8,823 nt of DNA from an uncultured Desulfuromonadales bacterium (GTDB lineage: Bacteria > Desulfobacterota > Desulfuromonadia > Desulfuromonadales > Geopsychrobacteraceae), in contig CALZLE010000048.1 in assembly GCA_945788205.1 (NCBI GenBank), forward strand, positions 1 through 8,823, given 5' to 3'. Position 1 is the stretch's first letter. The number at the start of each line of letters is the position of its first letter. Shown one piece after another: positions 5,779-8,823 of this stretch. The notes below the pieces were generated by a model that was not told the origin of the DNA, did no database searches, and was given only the letters and a program-made list of their open reading frames with translations. The translations under genes were made by a program, and so were the position numbers.

Positions 5779-6783
5779 CTACTTAAAATACTCACTCAAT
5801 CGTTTTTGCATTTCTTCAATACTTCGAGAATAAGCACTAAACTCGGGTCGACCTGAAGATAACTTAGAACCGGAATCAAGCGCTTTCTTCGCCTCTCGCC
5901 AACTCTGACTTTCAGCATGGCATTTCGCCTGGGAAATATAACCTTCAATTAGTAGATTTTCCGGGAGATCATTGGCTTTAACCCTTCTGAACAATGATTT
6001 TACCTGCTCACAGTTCGGCGCCCGCACTTTTCCTAATATATAGTTGGCAAAAGGCTCACTATAATTTTGAATAAGTGCTGCAGAAATATAGGACGACAGT
6101 GCAGAATTTGGATACTGTGCTGATAGTTGTGTTAAATGCCCGATTCCGGCTTCCAAATGGTCGCCACTGCGCCACAATAAGAACTTTCCTGCCTCTATTT
6201 TGCTGCGGGCATCCTTTTTTGTAAGTAACGTTTTTCCGGCTTTTGATGATTCAACTTTTATTGAAACAGGCTCTGAACTAAAGTTCGAAAAACCGTTTTC
6301 CATCGGAATTTTTAACTTTGCCAAGACACGGTATTCTCCCGTTTTATTAAAATACCAACCATTGGCACCGAAGAAGATCGGGAAGACGTCACCTATAGTT
6401 TGCTGAGGCTTTAAGTTCGTTGAACTGCTAAAATCAGTTTCACTTAAGGGGGGCAATAATACTTTTTTTCCTCTTGGTTCAATCGAATAAATTTCAACCA
6501 GGCCTTCGCCAGGCTTTAAACTGCCAATAATTTTTACCGGCTCCTGGCGCAAATTCGTAATACGCAAGGCCAGATAAATGGGCTCGCCTAACTCGACAGA
6601 GGACTTTAACGGCATGGCGACCAATTTGATGCCTTCACCTTGAGTTGAGGAGGCAGGCGCAGGAGCCTCAGCGATTGGCGCCGGGTCACCCAGGTCAAGG
6701 CCTTGTTGTAATGGTGAGGTACAACCAAACATGGTGCTAGTTAGTGCAAGTACGAATAAAAATGATAGTGATTTATAAGTCAT
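5779..6783 (-). CDS. Predicted lipoprotein with beta-sandwich-like and TPR-like regions
   Basis: The 334-aa product starts with a basic, hydrophobic signal ending in MFGC, a weak lipobox with Cys at 21. It is then likely anchored in the outer membrane or periplasm. A Pro/Ala-rich linker follows (GDPAPIAEAPAPAS, residues 32-45). Residues 50-180 look like beta strands (VELGEPIYLALRITNLRQEPVKI), Ig-like in style. The C-terminal part (about 190-330) is helical with TPR-like spacing (HLEAGIGHLTQLSAQYPNSALSSYISAALIQNY). The start is set by AAGGAGG, 7 nt before the ATG; this site overlaps the stop of the upstream protease gene, only 12 nt away, so the two are co-translated. I know no named family. 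The DNA looks A+T-richer than the umuDC and fic genes. Confidence 0.8.
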   Translation of the reverse strand: MTYKSLSFLFVLALTSTMFGCTSPLQQGLDLGDPAPIAEAPAPASSTQGEGIKLVAMPLKSSVELGEPIYLALRITNLRQEPVKIIGSLKPGEGLVEIYSIEPRGKKVLLPPLSETDFSSSTNLKPQQTIGDVFPIFFGANGWYFNKTGEYRVLAKLKIPMENGFSNFSSEPVSIKVESSKAGKTLLTKKDARSKIEAGKFLLWRSGDHLEAGIGHLTQLSAQYPNSALSSYISAALIQNYSEPFANYILGKVRAPNCEQVKSLFRRVKANDLPENLLIEGYISQAKCHAESQSWREAKKALDSGSKLSSGRPEFSAYSRSIEEMQKRLSEYFK

Positions 6784-6795
6784 TTTTCATCCTCC

Positions 6796-7554
6796 TTAGT
6801 GAGCATGCGGGCAGGCATAATCGCGAGGACTAAGGCCGGGCCAGACTTCGTTGTCAGCGTGATTCTGCAGATGATCCAAACTTGAAGCGCTAAATTCATA
6901 ATTATAAGTGCTACCAACGGTTCCAGTTTGGTTCATGATAGTCATCGAACCATCACCATCGCAGTGATTGAGATTAAAAGCATGACCAACTTCATGTGCG
7001 GTCGAGCGCAGGTATTTGCCATTATCAGAATTCACGATGGAATTTTTCCAAAAGCTGGCAAAGGCTGAACGATCATTTGTGGCCCCGGAGGCTCCAGCGT
7101 ACATTAAGCCCAACATCCCAGTGTCGCGACAGGCCAGGCCACAGCTACCTTCCCAATAGTGATTAACGACAACTCCGTAGAGATGATAACGGGTACAGGT
7201 ATAGGCATTACTTGGCCCGCAGGAGAAGGTGACAGAACCAATTGGGTCTCGCCGGTTTGCTGTTTCAACGGTTTCGAGCTCCGCCAGGGTAATGTAATCA
7301 TATTGATTGGGGTCAAGCGGATTAGCCGGGCCCGTTAAAGCTGCGATATTTGTCGTGTCTTCATCCACGCCAACGAGTCGCTCGCCCTGCCAGTAGATTG
7401 TCGTCAAATTCACTTCATCACCAGATATTATTTCTGGCTGAGGATACTGTGTAGCAGTCATTCGATCGTACTCGATCCGCGCGGTTGTACAGCCTATAAG
7501 GGTAGTTAGTGCAAGCGCGAAAATTATTCGAGATAAGCTGAAAAAAGAATTCAT
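6796..7554 (-). CDS. Putative secreted zinc metalloprotease (metzincin-like lipoprotein)
   Basis: From the ATG at 7554 the product is 252 aa. It has a signal peptide with lipobox LIGC (Cys22), so it is probably membrane-tethered outside the cytoplasm. HEVGHAFNLNHC (187-198) gives zinc ligands H187, H191 and H197 with catalytic E188. SMTIMNQTG supplies a Met-turn (M207) just after, typical of metzincins. The usual Gly at the eighth position of HExxHxxGxxH is Asn here. Other cysteines (C112, C120, C138, C142, C198, C248) probably form disulfides. An ATG at 7566 is rejected because it is part of the Shine-Dalgarno sequence (GGAGGT at 7559-7564, 4 nt before the chosen ATG). It leads a three-gene operon with the lipoprotein. 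The substrate is unknown; cleavage of a surface or extracellular protein is inferred. Confidence 0.82.
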   Translation of the reverse strand: MNSFFSLSRIIFALALTTLIGCTTARIEYDRMTATQYPQPEIISGDEVNLTTIYWQGERLVGVDEDTTNIAALTGPANPLDPNQYDYITLAELETVETANRRDPIGSVTFSCGPSNAYTCTRYHLYGVVVNHYWEGSCGLACRDTGMLGLMYAGASGATNDRSAFASFWKNSIVNSDNGKYLRSTAHEVGHAFNLNHCDGDGSMTIMNQTGTVGSTYNYEFSASSLDHLQNHADNEVWPGLSPRDYACPHAH

Positions 7555-7792
7555 ATTTACCTCCATATTAAATTTATTTTTTTAGATATGACTCCCAACC
7601 TTAGTGATATGAAACTCTAATACTTCTTTTTATGTCTCTCCCATTGAAACTGTTGTCCCTTGTGCATGGCTCTGCATGTTGAACCCCTTTTTTTAAAAGT
7701 TTCCTGTTGGCGGAAGTGGCCAAAAAACGCGATCAATTTCCTCACGGCTGATTTGTTACCTGAGAGTTTAGGAGTGCAGCGATTACAGGTCG
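7555..7792. other. Divergent intergenic region between protease operon and DUF6933 gene
   Basis: It is A+T-rich with no coding frame. The protease operon promoter must lie here, but I find no convincing -35/-10 pair on the minus strand. TCATATC occurs twice on that strand within 40 nt (around 7589-7615), of unknown relevance. No terminator-grade hairpin is seen. Confidence 0.3.
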
Positions 7793-7821
7793 CTTACAGA
7801 TTCAAAAAAAATAGATAGAAT
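7793..7821 (+). promoter_or_regulatory. Candidate promoter of the DUF6933 gene
   Basis: CTTACA (7793-7798; 4 of 6) and TAGAAT (7816-7821; 5 of 6) are 17 nt apart across an A-rich spacer. Transcription would start near 7828, just before GGAGG (7831-7835). The 13 nt between that ribosome site and the ATG at 7849 is longer than usual, with no other in-frame start closer. Confidence 0.45.
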
Positions 7822-7848
7822 AAAAGAGAAGGAGGGCATCGTTCTGAG

Positions 7849-8355
7849 ATGATCGCTATTCAATGCACCCAAAAGCTGTTGAAGGAAGTCGGCCAGGAAT
7901 ACAAAGAGGCCATCATCCCAACCGTACCGCTCGGCTGCTGGCACGCCAATCTCTTGATTCTGGACCGCCGCAAATGCGCCCTTTTCACCAACGATCTGAC
8001 CCGGTATTCCTTCCTCGTTCCCGGCCTGAAAAAGCCTGATTTCAAGATGCTCGATGAGGTATTCCGGCAGAATCTTTTTAGATGCTTGCGGATTGATAAT
8101 TTCAGTCAGGAGGAGATTGAGAAGGTGCTTGAGGAAATCCACGAAGTGGTGTTTACCAGGTCCAGCGATCGCAGTGTTCTAGGGACCATGAATGACATGG
8201 CGAACATTATCAAATGGAGAGTCCAAGATGAAGGTGGTCTGGGGAATGTTGATATCGATGAAATGAACTCGAAGCTGAACAGGATGCCGCATGGCCCACT
8301 TGATTATGGGCATAGTTTTAGGAGGGTGGGGGAAGTTTTGAAGGCAGAAGGTTGA
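7849..8355 (+). CDS. DUF6933-type protein of unknown function
   Basis: The 168-aa protein matches my memory of the DUF6933 family: an opening strand IQCTQKLLKE, the signature LGCWHANLLILDRRKCALFTND (around residues 28-49), then FLVPGLKKPDF and a helical C-terminal half with SVLGTMNDMANIIKW (residues 109-123). No signal peptide or membrane segment is seen, so it is likely cytoplasmic. No catalytic motif is evident. It stands alone, divergent from the protease operon and followed 25 nt later by repeat copy B, whose leading hairpin may serve as a weak transcription end. Family assignment comes from memory; the activity is not known to me. Confidence 0.8.
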   Translation: MIAIQCTQKLLKEVGQEYKEAIIPTVPLGCWHANLLILDRRKCALFTNDLTRYSFLVPGLKKPDFKMLDEVFRQNLFRCLRIDNFSQEEIEKVLEEIHEVVFTRSSDRSVLGTMNDMANIIKWRVQDEGGLGNVDIDEMNSKLNRMPHGPLDYGHSFRRVGEVLKAEG

Positions 8356-8380
8356 AAACCCTTAAATCAGATTCAAGGTC

Positions 8381-8595
8381 GGCGGGTTTCGCCCCGCCCG
8401 GCGAATGACTTTTCTTGCTCGGCCAAGCAAAGTCATCAAAAGAAGGCCGCCCCACCGTTTGCCCCTGCGGGGTTTCCTCTCTCCGGAGATTTGCAGCCAG
8501 CAAGGAGGCAGAAAACTCGCTTCGCTCGGACATCCGAGCTGCTGACTGAAAATCTCCTCGTTCGGCGGCACTCGAAGAGGGAGAGGATGGGCAAA
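8381..8595. repeat. Interspersed GC-rich structured repeat, copy B (uninterrupted)
   Basis: It starts with GGCGGG-tttcgc-CCCGCC (8381-8398) and continues with an imperfect hairpin whose arms are ATGACT and AGTCAT plus TTGCT/AGCAA (8405-8436). Then come CCCC-tgc-GGGG (8463-8473), CTCCGGAG (8482-8489), CTCGCTTCGCTCGGACAT (8515-8532) and the tail GGCGGCACTCG. The block 8411-8455 is identical to 2782-2826. It lies between the convergent DUF6933 and toxin genes and serves as the intact reference for copy A. From 8596 to 8687 nothing recognisable is seen. Confidence 0.82.
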
Positions 8596-8687
8596 GCCTC
8601 AGCTAATCGTTGAAAATTACCGGAAACTGTCTAATATATTGTCTTGTTTTTGATTCTCGGATTTCCTCGATTTCGCACAATTCCTTG

Positions 8688-8823
8688 CTATCGTTCCTCT
8701 CGGGTATGCCACATCCTCAGTACGTAAATAATCGATTTCTGAATTTCGTAGCGCACTTCATAGTGACCAACAAGAATTCGCCGAATCTCGCGTGGATCAA
8801 ATTCTTCGAGTCGTTCACCGATA
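8688..8823 (-). CDS. RelE/ParE-family toxin, C-terminal fragment (truncated by window)
   Basis: This open frame is cut by the right edge and shows only the last 44 residues, ending in TAG at 8688-8690. The pattern RLEEFDPREIRRILVGHYEVRYEI followed by IIYVLRMWHTREER is the typical C-terminal half of RelE/ParE toxins (hydrophobic strands, VRY, LRxWHxRE). These act as mRNA interferases on the ribosome or as gyrase poisons. The sequence does not settle which, although the short form ending WHxRExR is common in ParE-like members. An antitoxin gene is expected upstream, beyond the window. Confidence 0.85.
   Translation of the reverse strand, partial: IGERLEEFDPREIRRILVGHYEVRYEIQKSIIYVLRMWHTREER

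Noticed and set aside
7555..7566. ATG at 7566 as the protease start
   Set aside because: That ATG is part of the GGAGGT ribosome site for the ATG at 7554.

Overview
The window reads as an accessory stretch of a bacterial chromosome, probably a proteobacterium. The GC-rich interspersed repeats recall those I associate with Desulfuromonas/Geobacter-type genomes, but that placement is a weak inference. It carries SOS/prophage-type genes, a Fic protein, a toxin gene cut by the right edge, a compact lipoprotein operon and several structured repeats. There is no rRNA, tRNA or CRISPR array.

Layout: (1) 1-510 (+) is the C-terminal part of an XRE/S24 phage-type repressor. (2) 511-865 is a gap with a perfect 13-bp terminator hairpin and a plausible promoter just before it, together a candidate small RNA of about 70 nt. 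(3) 866-2562 (-) is umuD-umuC (DNA polymerase V), joined by an ATGA overlap. (4) 2563-3263 holds the umuDC control region, a GC-rich repeat interrupted by a 163-bp element with 18-bp inverted ends, and the fic promoter and operator region. (5) 3264-4400 (+) is a class II Fic protein with a DUF4172-type N-terminus and a C-terminal winged helix. The gene lies between two related palindromes whose arms differ by compensatory changes. (6) 4401-5134 is gene-free and packed with repeat remnants. (7) 5135-7554 (-) is a three-gene operon: metzincin-like lipoprotein protease, large lipoprotein, and a four-cysteine protein. It looks A+T-richer than its neighbours, at least over its first two genes. (8) 7849-8355 (+) is a DUF6933-type protein. 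(9) 8381-8595 is another repeat copy. (10) 8688-8823 (-) is the C-terminus of a RelE/ParE toxin.

How the parts may work together: the S24 repressor and UmuD share the Ser-Lys peptidase fold used in RecA-linked responses, so the left end is a DNA-damage module. The Fic protein probably controls its own promoter through the palindromes beside it. The lipoprotein operon is likely a cell-envelope or secreted function in which the protease and the lipoprotein are made together. Five repeat elements begin with the same kind of hairpin: a variable stem around a 6-nt loop, four of them ending in CGC. This shared architecture and the fic-flanking palindromes are the least explained structures here.
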